DNA of 24,050 nucleotides from CAZVAO01 sp964625175. GTDB taxonomy: Bacteria; Bacillota; UBA994; PWPR01. Below, one piece after another: positions 14,920-22,496 of this stretch (position 1 is its first letter; every line of letters starts with the position of its first letter). Location of the stretch: assembly GCA_964625175.1 (NCBI GenBank), contig CAZVAO010000021.1:1-24050 (forward strand), in the 5' to 3' direction. Below the pieces are notes generated by a model, which was not told the DNA's origin, searched no databases, and saw nothing but the letters and a program-made list of their open reading frames with translations. The position numbers and the translations under genes were made by a program.

Positions 14920-15678
14920 CTAAAGACTAAATAGGTTGATCCTCAGACCATTGGGAGCCGTTAACACCCCTGCCCTAGTTACGGCCTGCTGGTTGCCGTA
15001 AGGCGTCAGTTTGAGGTTAGGATTCTTTTTCAGACCCTCAAGAAGCTGCTCCATATCACGGGCAAAATAGGATAGCACCTGTTTGGGATACGTGTTGTTT
15101 TGATGGAGCCCAATGATATTGAGATTATTGCGCAAAATAGCCCACGGATAATCGGTGTCATCTTGGAGGATCAACTCATACCCAAGCCGCTCCCACTCTT
15201 TAATGGCGGGCACTAAATACTCTACCCCTACGGAGAGCTCGCCGAAAATACCACACATTTGATTGGGGAACACCGTCATATGGTCAATGCGTTCCTCTTC
15301 CATCATCACGAGTGAGGGTGCACACGCTAGCTCAAGCTCTTTTTCCATAAGCAGAAAATTCAAGTGCTGGCGATTCCTGATCCGAATGCACCGCGTCGAA
15401 TTCTTGTCCGTTTTGGGGATAACCTGATAGCGGATCGCTTTATTGCGCAGATACCCAAGCTTCCGATCAAAATCCGTCGTATAATAAATGACGCCGTATT
15501 CGTCGTTTCCAAAATCCCCTAAAATAATAGAGATCGATCCATCCGTCATGCGCAAGGCCTGCTTAGTTTCTTGAATCACATTAAACCCAATTGCCTGATA
15601 AAATTCACGCAATGCTCTAGTATAGGGGCCAACAATGATATCGGCATACTCCCCTAATTCAAAATTTTGATCAACCAT
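14920..15678 (-). CDS. VOC-superfamily (glyoxalase/dioxygenase-fold) protein
   Basis: The 252-residue protein appears to contain two vicinal-oxygen-chelate modules. The first, at about residues 10-55, has YTRALREFYQAIGFNVIQET, and the second, at about 140-252, has LVPAIKEWERLGYELILQDD and the terminal GVLTAPNGLRINLF typical of VOC proteins. I cannot identify a complete metal-ligand set, so catalytic activity is uncertain. The frame extends upstream to 15732, but the ATG at 15676-15678, with AGAGGAG 8 bases before it, is the better start. It is transcribed away from the riboswitch-controlled transporter operon and its downstream side borders the repeat island. Confidence 0.75.
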   Translation of the reverse strand: MVDQNFELGEYADIIVGPYTRALREFYQAIGFNVIQETKQALRMTDGSISIILGDFGNDEYGVIYYTTDFDRKLGYLRNKAIRYQVIPKTDKNSTRCIRIRNRQHLNFLLMEKELELACAPSLVMMEEERIDHMTVFPNQMCGIFGELSVGVEYLVPAIKEWERLGYELILQDDTDYPWAILRNNLNIIGLHQNNTYPKQVLSYFARDMEQLLEGLKKNPNLKLTPYGNQQAVTRAGVLTAPNGLRINLFSL

Positions 15679-15732
15679 CCCAATCACTCCTCTAATTAAT
15701 AACACTATTGTACCATAATATCTAAATTTCAA

Positions 15733-15761
15733 TTGTATTTTAACCCATCCCTTGGTACTAT
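15733..15761 (+). promoter_or_regulatory. Tentative promoter of the nucleoside transporter operon
   Basis: TTGTAT (15733-15738), a 17-base spacer and TACTAT (15756-15761) lie about 50 bases before the riboswitch aptamer. Matches to consensus are partial. An AT-rich palindrome, TATTAAAA/TTTTAATA (15770-15777, 15782-15789), follows at the expected start of the leader. Confidence 0.3.
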
Positions 15762-15808
15762 AGATATGTTATTAAAAAATATTTTAATATAGCTTTATTT
15801 CCAATAAT

Positions 15809-15876
15809 AAATGTATAATCCCGGTAATATGGTCCGGAAGTCTCTACCGAATCACCTTAAATGATTCGACTACAGT
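15809..15876 (+). promoter_or_regulatory. Purine riboswitch aptamer, guanine type
   Basis: The sequence follows the purine aptamer closely: TATAATCCCGG, loop 2 TAATATGG, TCCGGAAGTCTCTACCG, then P3 CGAATCA/TGATTCG (15849-15855 and 15862-15868 approximately) with loop 3 CCTTAAA, and the J3/1 CGACTAC. P1 is short (TGTA 15812-15815 with TACA 15871-15874). The base that pairs with the ligand is C (GACTA, not GATTA), which in this class indicates guanine or hypoxanthine rather than adenine. It lies in the leader of the BMP transporter operon with a terminator at 15928-15959. High guanine would stop transcription, so nucleoside import is made only when purines are scarce. Confidence 0.95.
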
Positions 15877-15927
15877 GAGTGCTTTGTTTGTATGTGTTGA
15901 AATACAGGCATGCTTTCTCTGTTTTTA

Positions 15928-15959
15928 GGACTTCCAGCAGGTGTGGGAGATCTTTTTTT
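15928..15959 (+). terminator. Riboswitch expression-platform terminator
   Basis: GGACTTCCA (15928-15936) pairs with TGGGAGATC (15944-15952), with one mismatch and G-U pairs, followed by seven T. The left arm GACTTCC (15929-15935) is also perfectly complementary to GGAAGTC in the aptamer (15836-15842), giving an antiterminator that would form only when the aptamer is not folded. The lipoprotein gene starts 33 bases after the T run. Confidence 0.8.
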
Positions 15960-15992
15960 GGGAATAATGACTAATCCAAACGGAGGAAAGTA

Positions 15993-17081
15993 ATGAAGAA
16001 CCTAAAATTCGTCGTATTACTCGTTTTAACAATGCTTGTTTTCTCTGCATGTACTGAACCTGCTGCTGTTGAGCCTGATCCACAAGAAACGGTTGTAAAA
16101 GCTGGATTTATCTATGTAGCCCCTATTGGTGTTGAAGGATTTACCTATGCCCATGACCAAGGACGCTTATACTTAGAAGAACAGCTGGGCATTGAAACAG
16201 TCTATCAGGAGAATGTTCCTGAAACTGCGGAAGTCGAAAACGTCATTGCTAACATGGTAGACCAAGGATGTAATGTGATCTTTGGAACAAGCTATGGTTT
16301 TGGTGAATTTATGATGAATGTTGCTGCTGACTATCCAGATGTTGCTTTCTTGCATTGTTCTGGCGGTGATAGCACCGATAACCTCAATAACTATTTCGGT
16401 CGCATGTACGAACCTCGCTTCCTTTCAGGTTTGGTGGCTGGCTTAGCTACCGAAACGAATAAAATCGGTTATGTTGCTGCTTATGCAATTCCTGAAGTTA
16501 TACGCGGGATTAATGCGTTTACCTTAGGCGTTCAAGCTGTGAATCCTGAAGCAGAAGTTGATGTTGTCTGGACCAATACCTGGTATGATCCTGCAAACGA
16601 AAAAGCGGCAGCCCTCTCACTAATCGACAATGGCGCTGACGTGATTGCGCAACATCAAGATACCGCATCTCCTCAAGCAGCTGCTAATGATCGTGGCGTC
16701 AAGTCAATCGGTTACCACTCCGATATGGAAGCACAAGCACCCAATGCTTATATGACAGCCCCAATCTGGGACTTCACAGAGTACTACAAATCTGAAGTTG
16801 AAAAAGTAATTGCTGGGGAATGGACCCCTGTAAATGTTTGGTTAGGCATGAAAGACGGCATGGTTTTATTGGATGATTTAACGGCTAACGCACCAGCTGA
16901 AGCAGCTGATATCGTTGCTGACTACCAAGCGCGCATTATTGCTGGTGAATTTAATGTCTTTGGCGGCGTTATTACAAAACAAGATGGAACGACAATTGGT
17001 GCTGAAGGTGAAGTACTCAGCGATGGCGACTTGCTTGGCATGAATTACTTTATCAAAGGCGTAAATGGCGTTATCGAATAA
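15993..17081 (+). CDS. BMP-family nucleoside-binding lipoprotein of an ABC transporter
   Basis: A 362-residue substrate-binding protein of the Bmp/PnrA family. A lipoprotein signal (residues 1-19) ends in lipobox VFSAC, so Cys20 is lipidated. The mature part starts AGFIYVAPIGVEGFTYAHDQGR and carries FGTSYGFGEFM, LHCSGGDS, NYFGRMYEPRFLSGLVAG and DNGADVIAQHQDTASPQ, all typical of the periplasmic-binding-protein-I-like fold of this family. It captures purine nucleosides outside the cell and hands them to the permeases. CGGAGGAAAG lies directly before the ATG. It is the first gene of a four-gene operon controlled by the guanine riboswitch, which supports guanosine or inosine-type ligands. It corresponds to NupN-type proteins of B. 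subtilis, though orthology is not proven. Confidence 0.93.
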   Translation: MKNLKFVVLLVLTMLVFSACTEPAAVEPDPQETVVKAGFIYVAPIGVEGFTYAHDQGRLYLEEQLGIETVYQENVPETAEVENVIANMVDQGCNVIFGTSYGFGEFMMNVAADYPDVAFLHCSGGDSTDNLNNYFGRMYEPRFLSGLVAGLATETNKIGYVAAYAIPEVIRGINAFTLGVQAVNPEAEVDVVWTNTWYDPANEKAAALSLIDNGADVIAQHQDTASPQAAANDRGVKSIGYHSDMEAQAPNAYMTAPIWDFTEYYKSEVEKVIAGEWTPVNVWLGMKDGMVLLDDLTANAPAEAADIVADYQARIIAGEFNVFGGVITKQDGTTIGAEGEVLSDGDLLGMNYFIKGVNGVIE

Positions 17082-17092
17082 AAGAGGTTCTC

Positions 17093-18607
17093 ATGAAAAA
17101 AGTCATTGAGCTCAAAGGGATTGTCAAGAAATTTGGCTCTGTTTTTGCCAATGACCATATCGATTTTAGTCTATTGGAGGGTGAAGTTCACGCTATTCTC
17201 GGAGAGAATGGTGCTGGTAAGTCTTCGCTGATGAATGTCCTTGCTGGAGTTTACCAACCCGATGATGGAGAGATCATTATTAACGGAGAGAGGGTGACGA
17301 TACCCTCTCCTCGTCATTCTATCGATATGGGTATTGGGATGATCCACCAGCATTTTAAACTCGTAGATAATCACACCGTACTTGAAAATATGATCGCCGG
17401 TATCAAAGGCCCCTTCTTTATCAATTACCAGCAACTTGCCAAACAAATTCGGGAACTATCGGAGCGCTACGCTTTGACCATTGATCCCTTGGCCGTCATC
17501 TCATCTTTATCTGTTGCCGAACAACAACGGGTCGAAATTCTTAAGGTGTTATATCGCGGTGCCAAAATTCTTATTCTCGATGAGCCAACTGCTGTATTAA
17601 CCCCTCAGGAAACCAATAAACTCTTTGAAATAATTAACAATTTAAAAGCAGCGAACCACTCGATCATTTTCATTTCCCATAAGTTAAATGAAGTCCTCAC
17701 CATTAGCGACCACATTACCGTTTTGCGTAAAGGCAGGAATGTATCCACTCTTGTCAACAAGAATCTCAGCCCCCGACAACTTACCAATGAGATGGTTGGC
17801 AAAGCGGTTGAGTTGAAAATTAAGCGGCCTCAAGTTAATAGCAACGGCACTCTGTTAGCTGTTAAAAATTTAACGGTGCGCAAACTGGATGGCTATGAAA
17901 GCCTCAAAAAACTTAATTTTTCTCTTAAACATGGTGAAATTTTAGGCGTTGCTGGTGTAGCTGGCAGTGGTCAGAAAGAGCTTTGTGAGGCAATTGCTGG
18001 ACTCCAAGCCCTTAGCGAAGGCGAAATCCTCTATAAAGGTGAAAATATCGCTGGAAAATCGCCGCGTTCGATTATTAATATGGGGATTAGTATGAGTTTT
18101 GTACCCGAGGACCGTTTGGGCATGGGCTTAGTTGCTGGTATGGATTTAGTCGACAATGTATTGCTCAAAGCCTATTTGAAACAACCTGGGATCTTTGTAA
18201 ATCGCCAGGAATCGCAAGAGGACGCCGAAAAATTAGTTGATAAGCTGGATATAGACACACCTTCCGTTCAAACTCAAGTAAGCAAGCTTTCAGGTGGCAA
18301 TATTCAAAAAGTTCTTTTGGGTCGTGAAATTGAATTACAGCCCGAGTTGATTATCACCGCTTATGCGGCACGCGGGCTGGACGTGAGTTCCGCCCATAAA
18401 ATTTACGAGCTGCTCAATGAGCAAAAAGAACGAGGCAATGGCATCATTTTTATTGGTGAAGACCTTGATGTCCTCTTAGAAATTGCAGACCGAATTATGG
18501 TTCTCTGCGATGGAAAAATCACGGGGATTGTTAATGCCCCGAATGCCACCCGTGAAGACCTGGGGTATTTGATGGCTGGACAGTCATTAGAAGGAGGTCA
18601 TTCATAA
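17093..18607 (+). CDS. ABC transporter ATPase with two nucleotide-binding domains (NupO-like)
   Basis: A 504-residue tandem ATPase. Domain 1 has Walker A GENGAGKS (residues 37-44), Q-loop IHQHF, signature-like LSVAEQQRVEI (139-149), Walker B ILILDEPTA (159-167) and the switch His in FISHK. Domain 2 has a degenerate Walker A, GVAGSGQKE (288-296), a complete signature LSGGNIQK (399-406), and LIITAYAARGLDVSS in place of Walker B. Loss of the Walker B acid in domain 2 is usual for sugar- and nucleoside-type importers, but AYAARG replaces the common QPTRG. It powers import from the cytoplasmic face. It starts 12 bases after the lipoprotein stop, and its TAA stop shares a base with the next ATG. 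Confidence 0.93.
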   Translation: MKKVIELKGIVKKFGSVFANDHIDFSLLEGEVHAILGENGAGKSSLMNVLAGVYQPDDGEIIINGERVTIPSPRHSIDMGIGMIHQHFKLVDNHTVLENMIAGIKGPFFINYQQLAKQIRELSERYALTIDPLAVISSLSVAEQQRVEILKVLYRGAKILILDEPTAVLTPQETNKLFEIINNLKAANHSIIFISHKLNEVLTISDHITVLRKGRNVSTLVNKNLSPRQLTNEMVGKAVELKIKRPQVNSNGTLLAVKNLTVRKLDGYESLKKLNFSLKHGEILGVAGVAGSGQKELCEAIAGLQALSEGEILYKGENIAGKSPRSIINMGISMSFVPEDRLGMGLVAGMDLVDNVLLKAYLKQPGIFVNRQESQEDAEKLVDKLDIDTPSVQTQVSKLSGGNIQKVLLGREIELQPELIITAYAARGLDVSSAHKIYELLNEQKERGNGIIFIGEDLDVLLEIADRIMVLCDGKITGIVNAPNATREDLGYLMAGQSLEGGHS

Positions 18608-19683
18608 TGTTTCGCATTTCTAAAAGACCCGATTTGCCACTAATACAGCAATCGCTTATTCGTGGAACTGGGATTCTTGCTGCTCTGATTATTATGTCTT
18701 TCTTCTTTGCGGCGCTCGGTCATAACCCGATTAAAGTCTATCTGGCGATGATCAACGGCAGTCTGGGCACCATGCACCGTTTCATCAAAACGGTCGAATT
18801 AATGGTTCCGCTCTGTCTAACCGCCCTCGGGATATTAGTCGCATTCAAAATGAAATTTTGGAATATCGGTGCCGAAGGGCAAATTCTAGTAGGGGCCTTA
18901 GCCTCCACTTTCGTTGCCCTAAATTTTGGCAGTCTTCCGCGTCCTTTGCTATTATCGGCCATGTTCTTAGCAGGCATGGTAGCCGGTGGTCTTTGGGCCC
19001 TCATCCCTGCCTTCTTTAAAGTGAACTTTGCCACAAATGAAACTCTTTTCACGCTAATGCTCAACTATATTGCCCTCAAATGGGTCATCTATTTGCAGTA
19101 TGGGCCATGGCGCGATCCCGCTGCCTCAGGATTCCCGAAAATTGCGAATATTCCCCTGGCAGCACGCTTGCCTGAGATTGGGGGAATCCATATCGGTTGG
19201 CTGATCTTATTGGTTGCCATCGCCCTCATGTATATCATGATGAACTATACCAAACTTGGTTATGAGATTGCTGTCGTAGGTGAATCGCAGAACACCGCCC
19301 GCTACGCAGGAATGGATGTCAAGAAAATCATCCTCCTGGCCCTTTTTATTAGTGGTGCTTTTAGCGGATTGGTTGGGATGATTCAAGTCGCAGGTGTCAA
19401 TCGCACCCTGTCTGCCCATATTACGGGCGGAATCGGTTATACCGCCATCATCGTCACCTGGCTTTCTCAGGTGAACGTACAGCTCATCCCTGTAATCGGT
19501 CTGCTCTTTGCGATACTGGTGCAAGGGGCAACCTTCATCCAAACCGCCTTCCAGATTCCCCAAAGTGTGGCGTCAATTCTACAAGGAATGATCCTTTTCT
19601 TTGCTCTGGGTAGTGAGTTCTTTATTGCCTATCAGATCCATTGGGTTAAAAAGTCCGTTCGAAAAGAGGTGCACAATGATTAG
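18607..19683 (+). CDS. Nucleoside ABC transporter permease 1 (NupP-like)
   Basis: A 358-residue integral membrane protein with about eight to ten helices. It matches the branched-chain amino-acid/nucleoside permease family (BPD_transp_2): KMKFWNIGAEGQILVGALAS (residues 77-96), NETLFTLMLNYIAL, the EAA-like coupling loop GYEIAVVGESQNTARYAGMDV, and a final IPQSVASILQGMILFFALGSEFF. It forms half of the membrane channel, paired with the next gene product. It overlaps the ATPase stop by one base (TAATG) and the next gene by 8 bases, so translation is coupled. GGAGG lies just upstream. Confidence 0.93.
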   Translation: MFRISKRPDLPLIQQSLIRGTGILAALIIMSFFFAALGHNPIKVYLAMINGSLGTMHRFIKTVELMVPLCLTALGILVAFKMKFWNIGAEGQILVGALASTFVALNFGSLPRPLLLSAMFLAGMVAGGLWALIPAFFKVNFATNETLFTLMLNYIALKWVIYLQYGPWRDPAASGFPKIANIPLAARLPEIGGIHIGWLILLVAIALMYIMMNYTKLGYEIAVVGESQNTARYAGMDVKKIILLALFISGAFSGLVGMIQVAGVNRTLSAHITGGIGYTAIIVTWLSQVNVQLIPVIGLLFAILVQGATFIQTAFQIPQSVASILQGMILFFALGSEFFIAYQIHWVKKSVRKEVHND

Positions 19684-20605
19684 TATTAGTTTTTTCAAAG
19701 CCGCAATCTATGCGGGCACCCCTCTTCTTTTCGCTGTACTCGGTGAAATCCTCACGGAAAAAGTAGGCAACCTCAACCTTGGGGTTGAAGGTTTGATGCT
19801 ACTTGGAGCGGTTGGTGGTTTTGCGGCTGGCCTAGTCACAGATAATGCTTTAATTGCCGTCATCGCTGCTGCCCTAGCAGGTGCAGTAGGCGGATTAATC
19901 TACGCCCTACTAACCGTCACACTGCGCACCAATCAGGTTGTAACCGGTCTTGCCTTAACCATTTTTGGCACAGGGGTATCCGCTTTCGCCGGCAAGTTTA
20001 TGATGGGGCAAATGCTCTCCGCTTCCATTAAAACGGTTTTTAGAGATATCCCGATCCCCTTGCTCAGTAAAATCCCTTTCCTAGGGCCCGTAATATTCGA
20101 ACAGAATATCTTTATCTATGCGGGTTATCTCACCGCTATACTAATGGGAATTTACCTCTATCGCACACGCAGTGGCTTGGATGTGCGCACCGTAGGTGAG
20201 AACCCTTATGCAGCAGATGCCTCTGGAATCAACGTCAATCGCTGCAAATACATCCACATCTTGATTGGAAGTGCCTTGTCGGCCTTGGGTGGCGCCTATC
20301 TATCACTTGTTTATGTGCCTGCTTGGCAAGAAAATGTCACGGCTGGACGCGGCTGGATAGCGGTTGCATTGGTAATTTTCAGTATGTGGAACCCCTATCG
20401 GGCTGTTCTCGGCGCCTATCTTTTTGGAGGATTGGACATCATCGGTTTCCGCTTGCAACAAACGGATCTGCACGTTTCTCAATATCTGATCGACATGGTT
20501 CCCTATCTAATTACAATTATTGTGCTGGTCATCACCTCAATCTCTAAGCGACGCGACCATGCGCCAGGTTCTCTCGGTGTATCCTATTTCCGCGAAGACC
20601 GCTAA
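19676..20605 (+). CDS. Nucleoside ABC transporter permease 2 (NupQ-like)
   Basis: A 309-residue permease with about eight helices. Motifs include GTPLLFAVLGEILTEKVG, NLGVEGLMLLGAVGGF, a coupling loop GLDVRTVGENPYAADASGIN, and GRGWIAVALVIFSMWNPYRA, typical of the second permease in BMP-type nucleoside importers. The frame is open from 19601, but the ATG at 19676 is right: AGAGGTG lies upstream, and the first residues MISISFFKAAIYAGTP match the family. It is the last gene of the operon. No strong terminator is seen directly after it; the first good candidate is at 21025, beyond the repeat and gap. Confidence 0.93.
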   Translation: MISISFFKAAIYAGTPLLFAVLGEILTEKVGNLNLGVEGLMLLGAVGGFAAGLVTDNALIAVIAAALAGAVGGLIYALLTVTLRTNQVVTGLALTIFGTGVSAFAGKFMMGQMLSASIKTVFRDIPIPLLSKIPFLGPVIFEQNIFIYAGYLTAILMGIYLYRTRSGLDVRTVGENPYAADASGINVNRCKYIHILIGSALSALGGAYLSLVYVPAWQENVTAGRGWIAVALVIFSMWNPYRAVLGAYLFGGLDIIGFRLQQTDLHVSQYLIDMVPYLITIIVLVITSISKRRDHAPGSLGVSYFREDR

Positions 20606-20658
20606 TCTTGAATCCTGCTAATAGGCGATTTCTTTGTTGCTCGGATGTTTGCTCATTC

Positions 20659-20861
20659 GCAATACCATATGTATGGCCTCATTTCCCAAACATACTCGCG
20701 CCTTGAACTCGCATTATTTCCATGATTCAAAATAGCTGCAAGATCGTTCAGCAATAAGGTTCCGCCTTGTGATCATCTCAATTCTGAAATTCCAAGTTAA
20801 ATAAAAGACGCTATTTGATTTGTCACCAATTCAAATGAGCAATACCATATGTATGGCCTCA
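20659..20861. repeat. Tandem repeat of about 180 bp interrupted by the second gap
   Basis: GCAATACCATATGTATGGCC plus TCA occurs at 20659-20681 and again at 20839-20861, 180 bases apart, the second copy ending exactly at the gap. AAATTCCAAGTT occurs at 20787 and again at 20962, the first base after the gap. The order is the same in both copies, so the gap lies in copy two of a tandem unit. The word contains the small palindrome CCATA-TG-TATGG. No reading frame is credible in 20606-21254, which otherwise holds only this repeat and the terminator at 21025. Confidence 0.8.
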
Positions 20862-20961
20862 NNNNNNNNNNNNNNNNNNNNNNNNNNNNNNNNNNNNNNN
20901 NNNNNNNNNNNNNNNNNNNNNNNNNNNNNNNNNNNNNNNNNNNNNNNNNNNNNNNNNNNNN
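20862..20961. other. Assembly gap, 100 N
   Basis: A placeholder run of exactly 100 N, inside a repeat. Judging by copy one, the missing part of one repeat unit would be about 105 bases, but more units could be hidden. Confidence 0.98.
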
Positions 20962-21024
20962 AAATTCCAAGTTTAAAATTATTAAGCAGTGATCTGTAAG
21001 AAACCCAAAACTGTTAGCGAAGAA

Positions 21025-21053
21025 GCATCGTATTTTCAGATACGGTGTTTTTT
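21025..21053 (+). terminator. Rho-independent terminator upstream of the acyltransferase gene
   Basis: GCATCGTAT (21025-21033) pairs with ATACGGTGT (21040-21048) in nine positions, two of them G-U, around loop TTTCAG, followed by a run of six T. It may end the nucleoside-transporter transcript or a transcript from the repeat region, and it separates both from the next operon. Confidence 0.75.
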
Positions 21054-21254
21054 GTTTACCCAGTCACTCAATAGGACTAGGATTTATCGATTGGTCGTCA
21101 CAAGATTGCCTCATATCGGTAATACACTTTCACTTTGTGACTACTCAATTTTTAAGTTCTAAATTTCACTGCACCATCTACAATCAAGTAGTTGACATCC
21201 CTATCCAGTAATGAGAACATCAATATATGAAAATATTTATTGAGGGTGATTAGC

Positions 21255-22496
21255 ATGAAGAAGCACTACATCGGACTAGATATGCTCCGGGGAATCGGAG
21301 TTTTTGCCGTTGTCAACCTCCATTCAGCACTTTACTACTATGGTGGATTATATGATTTGGATATGTCCAATCCACCGCCAATCGTTACGGTGATTGGGTT
21401 GTTTCTCATGTTCGCAGGACTCTTTGCGATGATTAGCGGTATGGGCCACCATATCCAATTTATGCGGAAATCCGAAGCTGGGACCTCCGTTCTCAAGTAT
21501 AAACTCACCAGTGGCCTACTCATTCTCGCCATAGGTTATGTTTACTTCATCTTTACAGGACCTGCCTTGATTAACTTTGCCGATCGTAGCCTCGATAGTA
21601 GCCTGCTCGTTGAATTCATTTCCAGTGGTAGGCTCGTGGGAATAAGTATGGATCGCCTGCTCTATGTCGACAGCTTAATCATGATCGGTTCAAACATCAT
21701 TCTTGGCTCGCTGATTGCCTCCGCCATCTATAAATACATTGCAAAGAAAAAAGAAAGAGCTAACGCCTTCTTGGGTAGTGCTCTATCGTTACTTGTCTTA
21801 TCCATCATTAGAATCCCTCTATATGACCTCTACTTGCAGGCCATTGAAAAAAACAACACCTTGTTGGTGTTGGCTCTGAACTGGCTCGTCAACAAGAACA
21901 ATCCGATTTTGCCCTTCCTAGCCTTTGGCCTACTTGGAATGTGGCTGGCGGAGTTGGTCAGTCATCGCAACAAGAACATCTATAAGGTTGGCTTACCTGT
22001 TGCCACAAGTCTATTTCTTCTGGGGATTTTTGCTTACATCAATTTACCTGACACCATGCTCGAAAGGAGCATCGACCTCAAGTGGTTCAGTATTATGGTG
22101 GCCCAAATGGGGCTCTTCACCCTCATGATTATTCTGGCGATGCGGGTTTACGACAAAGTTGGCGTCGCATCACCAGCAAAAGCCGGCAAACGACCTGGTT
22201 TCTTGGGGCGCTTCATCAATCGTTTTGGCGTAGCTGGTCTCACTGTCTTCTTCCTTGAAAGCATTTTGAGCAGTATCACGTTTAGAATCATGCGCTTCAT
22301 CAACCCAGCGATTAGTCTATCCATGGGTCAGTCCCTGCTTTTCGGGTTTGCGCTGGCGATATTCTGGGGAATTTTCCTTATGATCTGGGAGAAAAGCAAT
22401 TATAAATTTGGGTTAGAGTATTTTTATGTGAGAGCCCTCAATAAGTTAGGGAAAAGTGCTAAAGAAGATAAACTCCGTGGTGGTGTGACGTCGTGA
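21255..22496 (+). CDS. Multi-pass membrane acyltransferase (acyltransferase-3/HGSNAT-like clan)
   Basis: A 413-residue protein with about ten membrane helices. The N-terminus YIGLDMLRGIGVFAVVNLHS contains the LDxxRG motif and a conserved His (His23) shared by the acyltransferase-3, DUF1624 and DUF418 clan of membrane acyltransferases. Later are RLLYVDSLIMIGSNIILGSL, NNPILPFLAFGLLGMWLAEL and a basic C-terminal tail. Such enzymes move acyl groups onto sugars, lipids or wall polymers at the membrane; the acceptor is unknown. A TTG at 21240 is in frame, but the ATG at 21255, with GAGGGTG 6 bases before it, fits better. Its last 4 bases overlap the next gene (GTGA), so the two are translationally coupled. 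Confidence 0.75.
   Translation: MKKHYIGLDMLRGIGVFAVVNLHSALYYYGGLYDLDMSNPPPIVTVIGLFLMFAGLFAMISGMGHHIQFMRKSEAGTSVLKYKLTSGLLILAIGYVYFIFTGPALINFADRSLDSSLLVEFISSGRLVGISMDRLLYVDSLIMIGSNIILGSLIASAIYKYIAKKKERANAFLGSALSLLVLSIIRIPLYDLYLQAIEKNNTLLVLALNWLVNKNNPILPFLAFGLLGMWLAELVSHRNKNIYKVGLPVATSLFLLGIFAYINLPDTMLERSIDLKWFSIMVAQMGLFTLMIILAMRVYDKVGVASPAKAGKRPGFLGRFINRFGVAGLTVFFLESILSSITFRIMRFINPAISLSMGQSLLFGFALAIFWGIFLMIWEKSNYKFGLEYFYVRALNKLGKSAKEDKLRGGVTS

Noticed and set aside
18300..18450. Damaged Walker B in the second ATPase domain as evidence of a broken transporter
   Set aside because: Loss of the Walker B acid in the second domain is usual in this importer family, and all four genes are intact.
21192..21197. 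TTGACA upstream of the acyltransferase gene as a promoter
   Set aside because: No acceptable -10 hexamer occurs at the proper distance.
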